Positions 55,427 through 63,926 of a stretch of DNA of 64,000 nt are shown in pieces. Under the pieces are notes generated by a model that was not told where the DNA came from, ran no database searches, and was given only the letters and a program-made list of their open reading frames with translations. The DNA lies in contig NZ_BLAD01000041.1 in assembly GCF_009687845.1 (NCBI RefSeq), forward strand, positions 186,001 to 250,000, in the 5' to 3' direction. Each line of letters starts with the position of its first letter. Position 1 is the stretch's first letter. The DNA is from Acrocarpospora corrugata (lineage in GTDB: Bacteria; Actinomycetota; Actinomycetes; Streptosporangiales; Streptosporangiaceae). The position numbers and the translations under genes are program-made.

Positions 55427-56341
55427 TTAGCGGTAGCCCGTTACGTCGGCGGGGAGGCCGGCGTCCTGAACTTCGACCACGTAGCGCCAGGCGTCGGGCT
55501 GGCTGCCGTCCAAGTCGGTGAATCCGTAGGTCTGGGCCAGTTGACCGCTGGAGAGAGAGTGGCCGTTCCAGCGGGAGACGGCGGGGTCGGAGGCGAGGGC
55601 GGCGACGGCTCGGCCGACGTAGAACGGGGTTTCTGAGATGGCGAAATGGGGTTGGGCCTTGAGGGCGTCCTGCCAGGTTTCTTCGGTCACGCCGAAGAGC
55701 TCCAGCATCAGCTCGGAGCGCAGCCAGCCGGGGGTCAGCGCGATGGCGGTCGCGCCGTGGGGGGCGAGTTCTTTGGACTGGGCGAAAGCCATGCGGAGGA
55801 CCGACGTTTTCGCCAGGTCGTAGAAGAAGGAGATCCGGTAATTCTCGGAGTTGTACTTGGCGGTGCCGTCGGTTACTTCGATGACCAGGCCACCCGGGTT
55901 CTTGATGAGCAGCGCCAGGGCGTGATGGCTGGTGACGATGTGGGTGTCGATGGCCAGCCGCAGGATGTGCAGGCCCTTCTCCAGGGAGTGCTCCCAGAGA
56001 GGCTGGTCCCAGCTGAACAGCTGCTCGCCGCCCCAGATGTTGTTGACCAGAATGTCGAGGCGGCCGTGGTCGGCGTCGATGCGCTCGACCAGGGCCCGCA
56101 CCTGATCGGAATCCAGATGGTCCACCTGCACGGGGATGCCCTGGCCGCCCGTGGCGGTGACGAGGTCGGCGGTGTCCTCAATGCTTTCCGGGCGGTCGAT
56201 CTCGGAGCGCTGGCTTCTGATGCTGCGCCCAGTCACGTAGACCGTGGCGCCGGCCGCGCCCAGCTCCACGGCGATGCCCCGGCCGGCCCCGCGGGTGGCT
56301 CCGGCGACAAGGGCGATCTTTCCGGCGAGTGGCTTGCTCAT
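55427..56341 (-). CDS. Short-chain dehydrogenase/reductase
   Basis: A 304-residue SDR. The cofactor motif 'GATRGAGRGIAVELG' and 'TGRSIRSQR' favour NADP; 'LDILVNNIWGGEQLF' replaces the usual NNAG, and the catalytic Tyr/Lys lie in 'SFFYDLAKTSVLRM'. The C-terminal half is longer than in classical SDRs, with 'GWLRSELMLELFGVTEETWQ' as in a known actinobacterial subgroup. Its start codon overlaps the stop of a broken GNAT gene (ATGA), so the two were once an operon. Confidence 0.88.
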   Translation of the reverse strand: MSKPLAGKIALVAGATRGAGRGIAVELGAAGATVYVTGRSIRSQRSEIDRPESIEDTADLVTATGGQGIPVQVDHLDSDQVRALVERIDADHGRLDILVNNIWGGEQLFSWDQPLWEHSLEKGLHILRLAIDTHIVTSHHALALLIKNPGGLVIEVTDGTAKYNSENYRISFFYDLAKTSVLRMAFAQSKELAPHGATAIALTPGWLRSELMLELFGVTEETWQDALKAQPHFAISETPFYVGRAVAALASDPAVSRWNGHSLSSGQLAQTYGFTDLDGSQPDAWRYVVEVQDAGLPADVTGYR

Positions 56342-56747
56342 CGGGCGAGCTCCTTGCTGTAGCGGTGGGTGGGAACACTGACGGGACCGGTGGCGGTCGA
56401 GGCGGCGTACTCAAACGGACCTTCGTCGATCCAGCCGTTGCGCTGATAGAACCGTCGCGCCCGGAGATTTCCGGCGACCACGGCCAGCCAGGCGTTCCCC
56501 GATGCCGTTTCGCCACATAGACCTGTTCGACCTCGTCGTCCAGCACCATGACGAACCCCGCCACCTCGCCGTTCACGGTCGCGACCGCGGTGTCGCCGAC
56601 CCGCTGCGCCGCGCGCACACCGAACGACTCCTCGGTCCGCACGGCGACCAGTTCATCCGGAACATGCCCTAAATGCGCATCCCCCCACCCGTCGAACCAG
56701 ATCTTCGCGACATCCCGCGCATCCTCCTGCTTCGCGGGACGTACGGT
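56338..56747 (-). pseudogene. GNAT acetyltransferase pseudogene (internal frameshifting deletion)
   Basis: From GTG 56747 the frame encodes a GNAT N-terminus up to 'VEQVYVAKRHRG', the start of acetyl-CoA motif A. There the frame fails. A second frame then gives the matching C-terminal half, 'NAWLAVVAGNLRARRFYQRN' followed by 'GWIDEGPFEYAASTATGPV', ending at a TGA that overlaps the SDR start. The missing segment, about 20-25 residues, is the acetyl-CoA loop. So a frameshifting deletion has inactivated the gene, while the ATGA junction survives. A sequencing error alone would not explain the missing residues. Confidence 0.75.
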
Positions 56748-56846
56748 CACGTCCTCTTCGTCGCTCAACACGCCAGCCACACTAACCACGAGGTCCGACA
56801 GAATCGGCTCTGGTCACCGGCACCGGCGGGCGTGGACACTGATGCG

Positions 56847-57083
56847 ATGGTCAAGACACTGTGCCCCAAGGACTACAGCGAGGCGGTCTACGTGGGCCAT
56901 TTCTTCCGTACGGGCGTCCCCGTGGTCATGGACCTCACCGGGCTGCCGGACAGCGACGCCAAGCAGTTCGTGGATTTCGCGGCCGGTCTGGTGTTCGGCC
57001 GTGGCGGCGACATGGACCGGCTGTCACCCAAGGTGTTCCTGCTCATGCCCCGCGGTATGAGCAACCGCCCTTCGGCCCCATGA
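56847..57083 (+). CDS. Minimal SepF-domain protein
   Basis: A 78-residue protein matching only the SepF core: 'CPKDYSEAVYVGHFFRTGVP', 'VVMDLTGLPDSDAKQFVDFAAGL' and 'VFGRGGDMDRLSPKVFLLMP'. SepF tethers FtsZ to the membrane; normal SepF has an N-terminal amphipathic membrane helix and a linker, both absent here. Several SepF paralogues occur in Streptomyces. The stop overlaps the ATG of the next small gene (ATGA). No good ribosome site is visible for ATG 56847; GTG 56832 is possible. Confidence 0.75.
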   Translation: MVKTLCPKDYSEAVYVGHFFRTGVPVVMDLTGLPDSDAKQFVDFAAGLVFGRGGDMDRLSPKVFLLMPRGMSNRPSAP

Positions 57084-57367
57084 CTTTCGCATTCCCTGAA
57101 TTCCCCGAGCCGGCGGCGATCGACGCGGACATCTCCTGGACGGCGGTGTTCGAGAGCTACAACCAACGTCTCGATGACGTGTACTACATCGTGACCACGC
57201 GCGAAGGCGTTCGGGAGGTCGCTCGTTTCATCGTGATGGTGGGTCTGCATTGGGCGGGGGACGATTGGCGTGGCCCCGAATTCGTTCGGCGCCTGCGTCA
57301 GGACATCCACGAGGTGGCGGCCACCGGCCGTACCAACACGGACTATCGCGGGAAGACGATGAGCTGA
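57080..57367 (+). CDS. Unknown protein coupled to the SepF-like protein
   Basis: A 95-residue protein starting 'MTFAFPEFPEPAAIDADISW', rich in aromatic residues, with the helix 'REGVREVARFIVMVGLHWAG' and a polar C-terminus. There is no signal peptide. I do not recognise a family. The ATGA overlap with the SepF-like gene means it is translated together with it, hence a partner or target of the SepF core is likely. Confidence 0.6.
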   Translation: MTFAFPEFPEPAAIDADISWTAVFESYNQRLDDVYYIVTTREGVREVARFIVMVGLHWAGDDWRGPEFVRRLRQDIHEVAATGRTNTDYRGKTMS

Positions 57368-57529
57368 GCCGTTTCGCGGAGTGGGGCAGCCGCTCGTTGA
57401 TCAACTCGAAGTCTGTCCGGAACGGCATCGACGCCGCCGCCCGCTGCCACCAGACACGCGCCGTCACCGTCGGACAGATTTCCAGCTCTTGCCTCCAACC
57501 TCGCACCCCTCGCCGGAGTTCTTTAAGAC

Positions 57530-58045
57530 ATGGACCGTTACGAGGGGTTCCAGGAGTTCGTACACACCCGCCAGCAAGCACTGATGCGGACCGCGTACCT
57601 GCTGACCGGAAACGCCCACCTCGCCGAAGACCTGCTGCAGACGGTCCTGACCAAGGTCGCGACCCGCTGGCCCAAACTGGCCCGGGACGCCAACATCGAG
57701 GCGTACGCCCGAAAAGCCCTGGTGAACCAGCACCTGTCCTGGCGCAGGCGAAGACACGTCGAATTACCGACCGGCACCCTGCCAGAACACGGGCGATCCC
57801 ATGACGAAACGACCGTACGCCGCCTGGCGCTGCGTCAGGCGCTCGCCAAGCTGACCCCGCGTCAGCGGACCGTCCTCGTCCTGCGCTTCTACGAAGACCG
57901 TACCGAACACGAGACCTCCCAGTTGATGGGCTGCTCGCTGGGCACGGTCAAGAGCCAGACCCACCACGCGCTGGCCCGCCTCCGGGCACTCGCCCCCGAC
58001 CTGGCCGAACTACTCGCCGACGTACAGGCGGAGGTGCGCCGATGA
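57530..58045 (+). CDS. SigE-type (ECF-like, SigE70) RNA polymerase sigma factor
   Basis: A 171-residue sigma factor with region 2 at residues 10-75 ('FVHTRQQALMRTAYLLTGNAHLAEDLLQTVLTKVATRW') and region 4 at 108-158 ('LPRQRTVLVLRFYEDRTEHETSQLMGCSLGTVKSQTHHALARLR', written from memory of the frame as 'LTPRQRTVLVLRF'). It belongs to the actinobacterial SigE-like class. The ATG overlaps nothing upstream. Its stop overlaps the next ATG (ATGA), so it is coupled to a membrane protein gene that likely controls it. Confidence 0.92.
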   Translation: MDRYEGFQEFVHTRQQALMRTAYLLTGNAHLAEDLLQTVLTKVATRWPKLARDANIEAYARKALVNQHLSWRRRRHVELPTGTLPEHGRSHDETTVRRLALRQALAKLTPRQRTVLVLRFYEDRTEHETSQLMGCSLGTVKSQTHHALARLRALAPDLAELLADVQAEVRR

Positions 58046-59151
58046 ACACGCTTCGCGATGAACTACGGGGAATCGCCGACGAGGCCCCCCTGGTCGACCT
58101 GGGCGCCCGCGCGCTCAGACGCGCCAAACACCGCCGCGCCACCACCGCGATACTGACCGTCGCGGCCATGGTCGCGATTATCAGCGGCGGAACCGCGACG
58201 CTGTTCACCGGCGGCCCGCTCCCCGACCCCATCGTGCTGGTCCCGATCCCCGAAACGGTCGTCCCGCTCCCGGAAAACAACGTCCAGCCACTGGCGGGCG
58301 CATATCGCCATCGATGCCTGCCGGATGACCCGACCAGATGCGAGGGCGTGGAATGGCGCGTCTTCACCACCTCCGGTTCGACCTACCGCCTCACCGACGC
58401 CGGAACCGCAAGCCCCGTCGCGATCACCCCGGACGGCCGCAGAATCGCCTACTGGAACGCCGAGCAGCAAACCTTCAACCTCCGTGACCTGGCCACCGGC
58501 CAAACCTGGCGAGCACCGATCACGGTCCGCAAAGCCGATATGGACGGCGAGAATTTCCTCCGCCCCTCACCCGACGGACTACACCTGATCTACACGAGAT
58601 TCGGTGGCGGAAACCTTTCGCAATACAGCGTCCTGATCGATATGCAGTCCGGCAAGACCACCAAACTCAACGCCGCCTGGTTCCCCGTGAGCATCGGCAC
58701 CGGCGGCACCCCCATCACCCTGGTCAGACCCTTCGACGACATCACCAGAATCTGGGTCCTGGGCCACGACCCGATCACCATCGACGACTTCACCTACGAA
58801 TTCAGCGCCCTCCACGCCAACGGCCACACCCTCGCCTGGATCGACAAGGCCCTCGACCCCAACAGGTCACCCATGGTCCAAGCAACCGGCTCAATCGCCA
58901 CCGTCGACGCCATCACCGGCATCACCTCCCCACCAGTGCCAATCCAGGGCATCCCCACAACCTCACGCCTCACCAGACTGGGCGCCTGGGCAAGCCCCAC
59001 CGAGGTAACCGCCTTGACCACCTCAGATTCCCCAACCACCCCCCGCCAATCCACCCTGTACGCGATAGACATCCACACCGGCAAAACAAGAAAACTCCAA
59101 ACCCTCAACAACACCGAAGCCTCCTCCACCCAACCGGGAGTCATCACCTGA
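58042..59151 (+). CDS. Membrane protein with beta-propeller-like exterior, probable anti-sigma partner
   Basis: A 369-residue protein. The short cytoplasmic part (residues 1-33, 'MNTLRDELRGIADEAPLVDL') precedes one transmembrane helix ('ATTAILTVAAMVAIISGGTATLF') and an exterior domain of WD/TolB-like repeats ('SPVAITPDGRRIAYWNAEQ', 'LRPSPDGLHLIYTRFGGG'). This layout is typical of partners of SigE-type sigma factors; there is no zinc motif of classical RskA type. It overlaps the sigma gene by 4 bp. Control of the sigma factor is inference. Confidence 0.8.
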   Translation: MNTLRDELRGIADEAPLVDLGARALRRAKHRRATTAILTVAAMVAIISGGTATLFTGGPLPDPIVLVPIPETVVPLPENNVQPLAGAYRHRCLPDDPTRCEGVEWRVFTTSGSTYRLTDAGTASPVAITPDGRRIAYWNAEQQTFNLRDLATGQTWRAPITVRKADMDGENFLRPSPDGLHLIYTRFGGGNLSQYSVLIDMQSGKTTKLNAAWFPVSIGTGGTPITLVRPFDDITRIWVLGHDPITIDDFTYEFSALHANGHTLAWIDKALDPNRSPMVQATGSIATVDAITGITSPPVPIQGIPTTSRLTRLGAWASPTEVTALTTSDSPTTPRQSTLYAIDIHTGKTRKLQTLNNTEASSTQPGVIT

Positions 59152-59248
59152 CGCCTGCGCGACATCTAACCCGTTTCATTCGGTTTCCTGACAGCGGTTA
59201 CGCCAGCCATTACGGTGAAATCGCTGTCCCTACGGGGCGTGGAGGTGG

Positions 59249-59345
59249 GATGGAATCACAACCACCGGAGACCGGGCCCTTGTCGCCGGACTTCACCGGG
59301 ATAGACCCGGTTCTGATGGGGAGCTCATCGGGGAAGGAGCACAGT
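59249..59345 (+). pseudogene. 5' fragment of a gene interrupted by the IS element
   Basis: ATG 59249 with GGAGG four bases upstream opens 'MESQPPETGPLSPDFTGIDP' and continues 'VLMGSSSGKEHS' up to the left IS end at 59346, after which it runs only 12 codons further. It looks like an intact gene start, but the rest is not found to the right of the element. The identity of the gene is unknown. Confidence 0.45.
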
Positions 59346-59589
59346 CAGGGCGACCCGCAAAGTCATTTCCGCAGATAGACAGCGATGAGAGGCTCGTCCG
59401 GCAGACGTGGTCGGGAAGGCCTGGGTGCGTCCGGTCCTCGCTAGATCGGTCACTATGTGTGATGAACGCGGGCGGGTGACGCGCTGGTGATAGGAAGCAG
59501 CGCCGGTCACCGGCAGTAGCTGGAGTGCGAAGACAGGCCCTCAGAAGATCACAGGTGGGCGTCGGCTCGGTGTTTCGCCGTGCGTGAAG

Positions 59590-59649
59590 CAACGAAAACC
59601 CAGTAGGAGCGGAGGTTCCTACACACACCGTCCCCAGGGGTTTTCGTTG
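59590..59649. repeat. Nested inverted repeat at the start of the transposase region
   Basis: CAACGAAAACCC (59590-59601) and GGGTTTTCGTTG (59638-59649) form a 12-bp perfect stem, enclosing GTAGGA (59603-59608) and TCCTAC (59617-59622). A GGAGG sits in the inner loop. It may limit transposase translation or be the end of an older element. Confidence 0.7.
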
Positions 59650-60690
59650 TCTGCAACGTACTGTCCGCCGGTTGCCCGTGTCGAGTCCGACGTAGCGCCC
59701 GAGGTGTGTGCGGGCGGGTTGGGCGAGGTCGTGGAGGTGTTGCGGGAGCGCTCGTCCCAAGTGGCGGCGCTGGGCGGCGTCCAGGCCGACGGCCTGCTGG
59801 CGTGCCTGGCCATGATCCCCGACCCGCGGCATCGGCGTGGTGTGCGCTACACGCTGGCCTCGATTGTGGCGTTGTGCCTGGCGGCGGTGTTGTGCGGGGA
59901 GAAGACCAGGACCGACATTGTGGCGTGGGTGGCTGCGGCGCCGTGCTGGCTGCTGGCAGCGGCCGGGGTGCCAATGCGCCGCGGAGCGCTGCGTGCCCCG
60001 CACGCCGATACCGTGGAACGGCTGCTCCTCAGCGTGGACGGCCAGGCCGCCGATGACGTGCTCGGCGGGTGGTTCGCCCTGCGCGCGGGCCTGGGAATCA
60101 TCACCGGCCCCGGCCCCGGGCCGCGAGCGGAGACGGAGTCTGAGATGGAGCCGCCGCCGGTGTTGCTGGTAGATGGGCAGCCGGCCGCCGTGGCGGTGGA
60201 CGGCAAGGCGCTGGCCGGCGCGGTCGACCCGGTCAGCGGTAGGGCGATGTTCCTGCTCGCCGCGGCCACGCACACCGCCACCAGCGTCCTGGTGGCGGTG
60301 TGCGTCCCCAAGAGCAATGAAATTCCCAGCTTCGCGCCGCTGCTGGCCGGGCTGGAGCTGACCGGGGTGGTGCTCACCATGGACGGTCTGCACACCCAGC
60401 GCGCGCACGCCAATCCCGCCCAGCTCGCCGTGCTGGTGCGCGGCCACTGGTCGATTGAGGCCATGCACTTTGTCCGTGATGTCACATTCCGTGAGGACGC
60501 CTCGACCATCGCCACCGGCTCCCGGCCTCGGCTCATGGCCACGCTACGTAACATCAGCATTGGACTCATCCGTCAATCCGGCACCCGGCGCATCGCCGCC
60601 ACCATTCGCAAGCTCAAGCACGATCCATGCCAGCTCCTGGCCATGCTCGGCCTCGAACCTCACCCGAAATGGGCACCTGACCAGCCATAA
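59647..60690 (+). pseudogene. ISAs1 transposase with in-frame central deletion
   Basis: The readable frame carries 'ACLAMIPDPRHRRGVRYTLASI', the first catalytic Asp in 'AVAVDGKALAGA', the second in 'VVLTMDGLHTQRAHA', and the C-terminal block with the catalytic Glu ('RGHWSIEAMHFVRDVTFRED', then 'MATLRNISIGLIR'). Between the second Asp and the Glu block about 14 residues remain, where ISAs1 transposases have over 100. The join is in frame ('RAHA|NPAQLAVLV'), so the product is a defective DDE enzyme. The start is uncertain: TTG 59647 or a GTG at 59584. Confidence 0.8.
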
Positions 60691-60840
60691 CGACTTTGCG
60701 GTTCACCCTGCGTCATGGCGCATGTCGCCGGTGTATTCGACCTTGACTATGAGCGCCCGTGATTTCCGTGGATCGCCGTCCCATCGGGCGCACAACGGGC
60801 ACGGAAAGATCGTATGCGCGTGTCTCGGATCGAGGATCTA

Positions 60841-60930
60841 CACAGGGGCTGCTCAAGAACCATCTCAACCCCACCTTTGGAAACCGGCATCTGATCGACA
60901 TACGCGGAAGCGGACGAACATGGAACGCGG
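60841..60930 (+). pseudogene. Relic of a tyrosine integrase core-binding domain
   Basis: A 30-codon stretch reads 'GLLKNHLNPTFGNRHLIDIR', which matches the SAM-like core-binding region of actinobacterial integrases ('LLRNHxLPxFGxRxLxxIR'). The frame has no start or continuation of the family on either side. Confidence 0.45.
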
Positions 60931-61077
60931 GTCGGCACCGGGCTGTGGCGAGCCTCGTTCGGGAGGTGGATGTGGACCTCTTCCCTGGTTTTCCGTAGCC
61001 CACTTCTTGGTTCTGTCGCCGGCTGGGGTGGTGGCCCAGACGTAGGCCGCCCATCCCTTCCGGTAGGGGAAGATCGA
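60931..61077 (-). pseudogene. Relic of an integrase N-terminus, opposite strand
   Basis: On the minus strand from 61077 the frame reads 'IFPYRKGWAAYVWATTPAGD' and 'RTKKWAT', then a one-base shift leads to 'KTREEVHIHLPNEARHSPVP'. This is the usual N-terminal pattern of actinobacterial site-specific integrases (Arm-binding strand plus 'GKTREEVH'). It is frameshifted and without the catalytic domain. Confidence 0.45.
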
Positions 61078-61473
61078 GCCTTCCTGGCGAGCCCGGGTTA
61101 TCCGCCCGCCAATGCGTGGATCTGGTCTCGGCGCGGGTCCCTACCCAGGTGCCTGGTGAGTTGGCGATCCTGAGGACCTTCCGCGTGGTCTACAGCGATG
61201 ATGACCGACCCAGCGAGGTAACGATCATGGCAAAGACCGCCATGCCAGGCTCCCATGCCGGGCGGAGCCCTAGACCATCTGGGGCGGCCGCGTACGGCGG
61301 AGGATCAAACGAAACTTTTAGGTGGAAACTTTCGACGATGAAAATCAGAAGTCCGTAAGATCATTGACAAATAGGTGGGACGAAGCTCACACTTCCGACA
61401 TTCATCGCGTTAGGGATTGGGTCGGCACCAAACGCGCGGTGGAGGCCCTGTACGACCCGATAAGAGGAGCGAC

Positions 61474-63855
61474 ATGCCGTCCTCTCGCCCACGTCCCACC
61501 ACACGATCGTTAACCACTGCCTTACTCGCAGTGCCCGTCTTGCTCATCGGCACGCCCGGGGTGGCCGTCGCCGCCGAGACCGGAGCCCCGCCCGTCCTCG
61601 ACGTGGCCACGCTCTCCCCGGTGGACCCCGTCCCGAACTACAACGGCGTGGCGAACAACGCTTACGCCACGTCCAGCGCCACCGGCGTCGGCGGCTGGTT
61701 CACCGGCAACGACGTCACGCTGAACCTGTCGGCGACCGACGACGAGGCCGTCGCCCTGTTCCGGGTGACCATCGCGGGGAGCACGGTCAACGTGCCGGCC
61801 GTGCAGAACGGAACCCGGGGCACGGCCGCGTACGTGATCAGCGGTGACCGCAACAGCAATGTGAGCTATGTCGCCGTCGACGCGGCCGGCAACGCCTCGG
61901 CCGCCCGGACGATCACCGTACGGATCGACACCAAGGTGCCGGTGGCGGCCTGGCCGGGCATCGCCAACGGCAAGGTCGCGCACAGCGCGCTCGCCAGTGC
62001 CATCTCACCGACCCGTACCGACCCCACCCCCGGCTCGGGCGGCGCGGCGGTGCGGGACATGTGGATCGACGGCGTCTGGGCCTACCCGATGCCGCTGGAC
62101 CTGTCCACCCTCTCCGTCGGCGAGCACACCTGGGCCGTCAACATCGGCGACTCCGCCGGCAACGGCGCCAAGTACACGCTGACCTTCGAGATCACCACCT
62201 CGATCGCGGACCTGCGCGCCTTGGTTCAGCGGTACGTGACCGCCGGGAAGGTCTCCGCGCCCAACGGTGATCGGCTGCTGGCGCTGCTCACCGAGGCCGC
62301 AGGCGGCGCCGCCGAGTCGGCGCTGGTCAAGTTCGGCGCGCTGGCAGCGAAGGTGACGCCCGCAGGCCACCTGCGGGACTCGCTGGTCCAGGACGCCGCC
62401 TACCTGGTGGAGGAGCTGCGCGGCGTCGACCACCCCGACGTGGTCACCGGAGTAGCGGTGAGCGCGGGCAAGGGCATGGACCGCTACCCGTTCCGGGCCC
62501 CGGGCGAGGCCGTACGGAACAACCGGCCCAAGTTCAAGATCCTGCTGTTCGGGAACCGGCCGGGCGCCTTCCGGCACGAGCACATCCCGCTGACGATGGC
62601 GGTGATCCAGGACCTCGGCCGGGCGAACTCCTTCGACGTCGACGTCTGGGACTACCTCAGCCCCGAGGTATCCGTTCCGGGCAACCCGTTCGAGAGCGCC
62701 GAGCGCCTGTCCCAGTACGACGCACTGGTCGGCGTCTCCAGCGTCGGCAACGACATGTTCAGCACCGCCCGCCCCTCGACGGACAACCCTGCCGTCACCG
62801 TCAACGAGCAGGCCGCGCTGCAGACCTACATCCGCAACGGCGGCGGCTTCGTCGCCATCCACGGCGCCACCGACTCCATGCACAACTGGGACTGGTACAA
62901 GAACCTGGTCGGCGGCGAGTTCGACAACCACGGCTCCAACGCCGGGGGCATCCAGAACACCTGCGGCGGCTGCGTCGTCGGCGAACTGGTCACCGAGGAC
63001 GACACCCACCCGGCCACCCGGCACTTCGCCAAGAAGATGACGATCTCGGACGAGCTCTACAACTGGCGGGGATTCCTTCCCCGCGAGAAGGTGCACGTCC
63101 TGCAGACGCTGACCGAGTCCACCTACGCGGGCGGCATCGGCAGCAGCGCGGGCCGGATCGAGGGTCCTGACCACCCGATCTCGTGGTGCGCCAACTACGA
63201 CGGCGGGCGTTCCTTCACCCAGGCGCTCCTGCACAACTGGCAGAACACCGCCGACCCGATCTTCCAGCTGAACATCTTGGAAGGCATCAAGTGGGCCGCC
63301 GGTGCGTCCTCCGGGAACTGCGTCACCCACACCGAGATGCGCGGGCTGGTCGCCGCCGGAGCGGCGGACGGGTCCGTCGGGGCCGGTCTGGCCACCGTGC
63401 TGAACGGCGCGATCGACGCCTCGTACAACGCGTACCTGGTCAAGGACTACATCGAGGCCATGGAGCAGGCCAAGGTCGTCCGCCGGGAGGTCAAGGCCAA
63501 CCTGCCTGGGCCCGACAACACCCCGATCCGGGAGCGCGCCAAGGAACTCGCCGAGTGGATGAAGGTGCTCGCCGACGACGCCGTCATCCTGCGCTTCCTG
63601 TCCGAGCCGGTGCCGGCCATCCACCGGCCCGGTGACGACGCGGTCTTCGCGGCGCCCGCCGACGGCCAAAACGTCGCCTACCAGTGGCAGGTCAAGGCGC
63701 CGGGCTCGGCCGACTGGGCGGACGTGCCCGGCCAGACCTCGTTCGCGATCGCCGTCACGGCGGTGCCGGAACTGGTCGGCTCCGAGTATCGGGTCCGCGC
63801 GTCGGACCCGACCGGCGAGATCGTCTCGCGCTCGGCGGTCCTGCGGGTCAACTGA
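61474..63855 (+). CDS. Secreted ThuA-domain protein
   Basis: A 793-residue exported protein. The signal peptide (residues 1-33, 'LTTALLAVPVLLIGTPGVAVAA') is followed by an immunoglobulin-like region of the OmpL47 type (residues 60-210, 'VSYVAVDAAGNASAARTITVRID'), a helical linker, a ThuA-like (trehalose-utilisation, glutamine-amidotransferase fold) domain at about 350-610 ('FKILLFGNRPGAFRHEHIPL', 'YIRNGGGFVAIHGATDSM'), and further C-terminal domains ending in an Ig-like module. Extracellular ThuA proteins usually act on carbohydrates, often with glucose/sorbosone dehydrogenase-like proteins. ATG 61474 follows GAGGAG. Confidence 0.85.
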   Translation: MPSSRPRPTTRSLTTALLAVPVLLIGTPGVAVAAETGAPPVLDVATLSPVDPVPNYNGVANNAYATSSATGVGGWFTGNDVTLNLSATDDEAVALFRVTIAGSTVNVPAVQNGTRGTAAYVISGDRNSNVSYVAVDAAGNASAARTITVRIDTKVPVAAWPGIANGKVAHSALASAISPTRTDPTPGSGGAAVRDMWIDGVWAYPMPLDLSTLSVGEHTWAVNIGDSAGNGAKYTLTFEITTSIADLRALVQRYVTAGKVSAPNGDRLLALLTEAAGGAAESALVKFGALAAKVTPAGHLRDSLVQDAAYLVEELRGVDHPDVVTGVAVSAGKGMDRYPFRAPGEAVRNNRPKFKILLFGNRPGAFRHEHIPLTMAVIQDLGRANSFDVDVWDYLSPEVSVPGNPFESAERLSQYDALVGVSSVGNDMFSTARPSTDNPAVTVNEQAALQTYIRNGGGFVAIHGATDSMHNWDWYKNLVGGEFDNHGSNAGGIQNTCGGCVVGELVTEDDTHPATRHFAKKMTISDELYNWRGFLPREKVHVLQTLTESTYAGGIGSSAGRIEGPDHPISWCANYDGGRSFTQALLHNWQNTADPIFQLNILEGIKWAAGASSGNCVTHTEMRGLVAAGAADGSVGAGLATVLNGAIDASYNAYLVKDYIEAMEQAKVVRREVKANLPGPDNTPIRERAKELAEWMKVLADDAVILRFLSEPVPAIHRPGDDAVFAAPADGQNVAYQWQVKAPGSADWADVPGQTSFAIAVTAVPELVGSEYRVRASDPTGEIVSRSAVLRVN

Positions 63856-63870
63856 CCCGTCCGTCTCACC

Positions 63871-63901
63871 GCCGGTGGCCCGAGTACTTCGGGCCACCGG
63901 C
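63871..63901 (+). terminator. Strong hairpin terminator after the ThuA-domain gene
   Basis: GCCGGTGGCCCGA (63871-63883) and TCGGGCCACCGGC (63889-63901) form a 13-bp perfect stem with a GTACT loop, 16 bp after the stop. It lies before the next gene and may cause partial readthrough. Confidence 0.75.
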
Positions 63902-63926
63902 CTGGCGACCAATCAGGAGAGGATTG

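Larger units (their letters stand above)
59346..60710 (+). mobile_element. ISAs1-family insertion element, defective
   Basis: The left end CAGGGCGACCCGCAAAGTCATT (59346-59367) and the right end, read inward as CAGGGTGAACCGCAAAGTCGTT, match at 19 of 22 positions, in inverted orientation as in ISAs1 elements. Length is about 1.37 kb. No target-site duplication is seen (agcacagt left, cgtcatgg right), which suggests flanking deletion or age. The transposase inside lacks its central part. About 280 bp between the left end and the transposase are unusually long. Confidence 0.82.
60711..61473. other. Decayed region with integrase relics
   Basis: No intact gene is seen in 760 bp. Two relics of tyrosine integrases are described separately. 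The rest (61095-61473) shows no recognisable coding and is AT-richer than its surroundings near 61300-61420, probably promoter DNA for the ThuA-domain gene. Confidence 0.5.

Noticed and set aside
61116-61358. Frame of 80 codons before the ThuA-domain gene
   Set aside because: No ribosome site, no recognisable domain, and it lies in decayed DNA.
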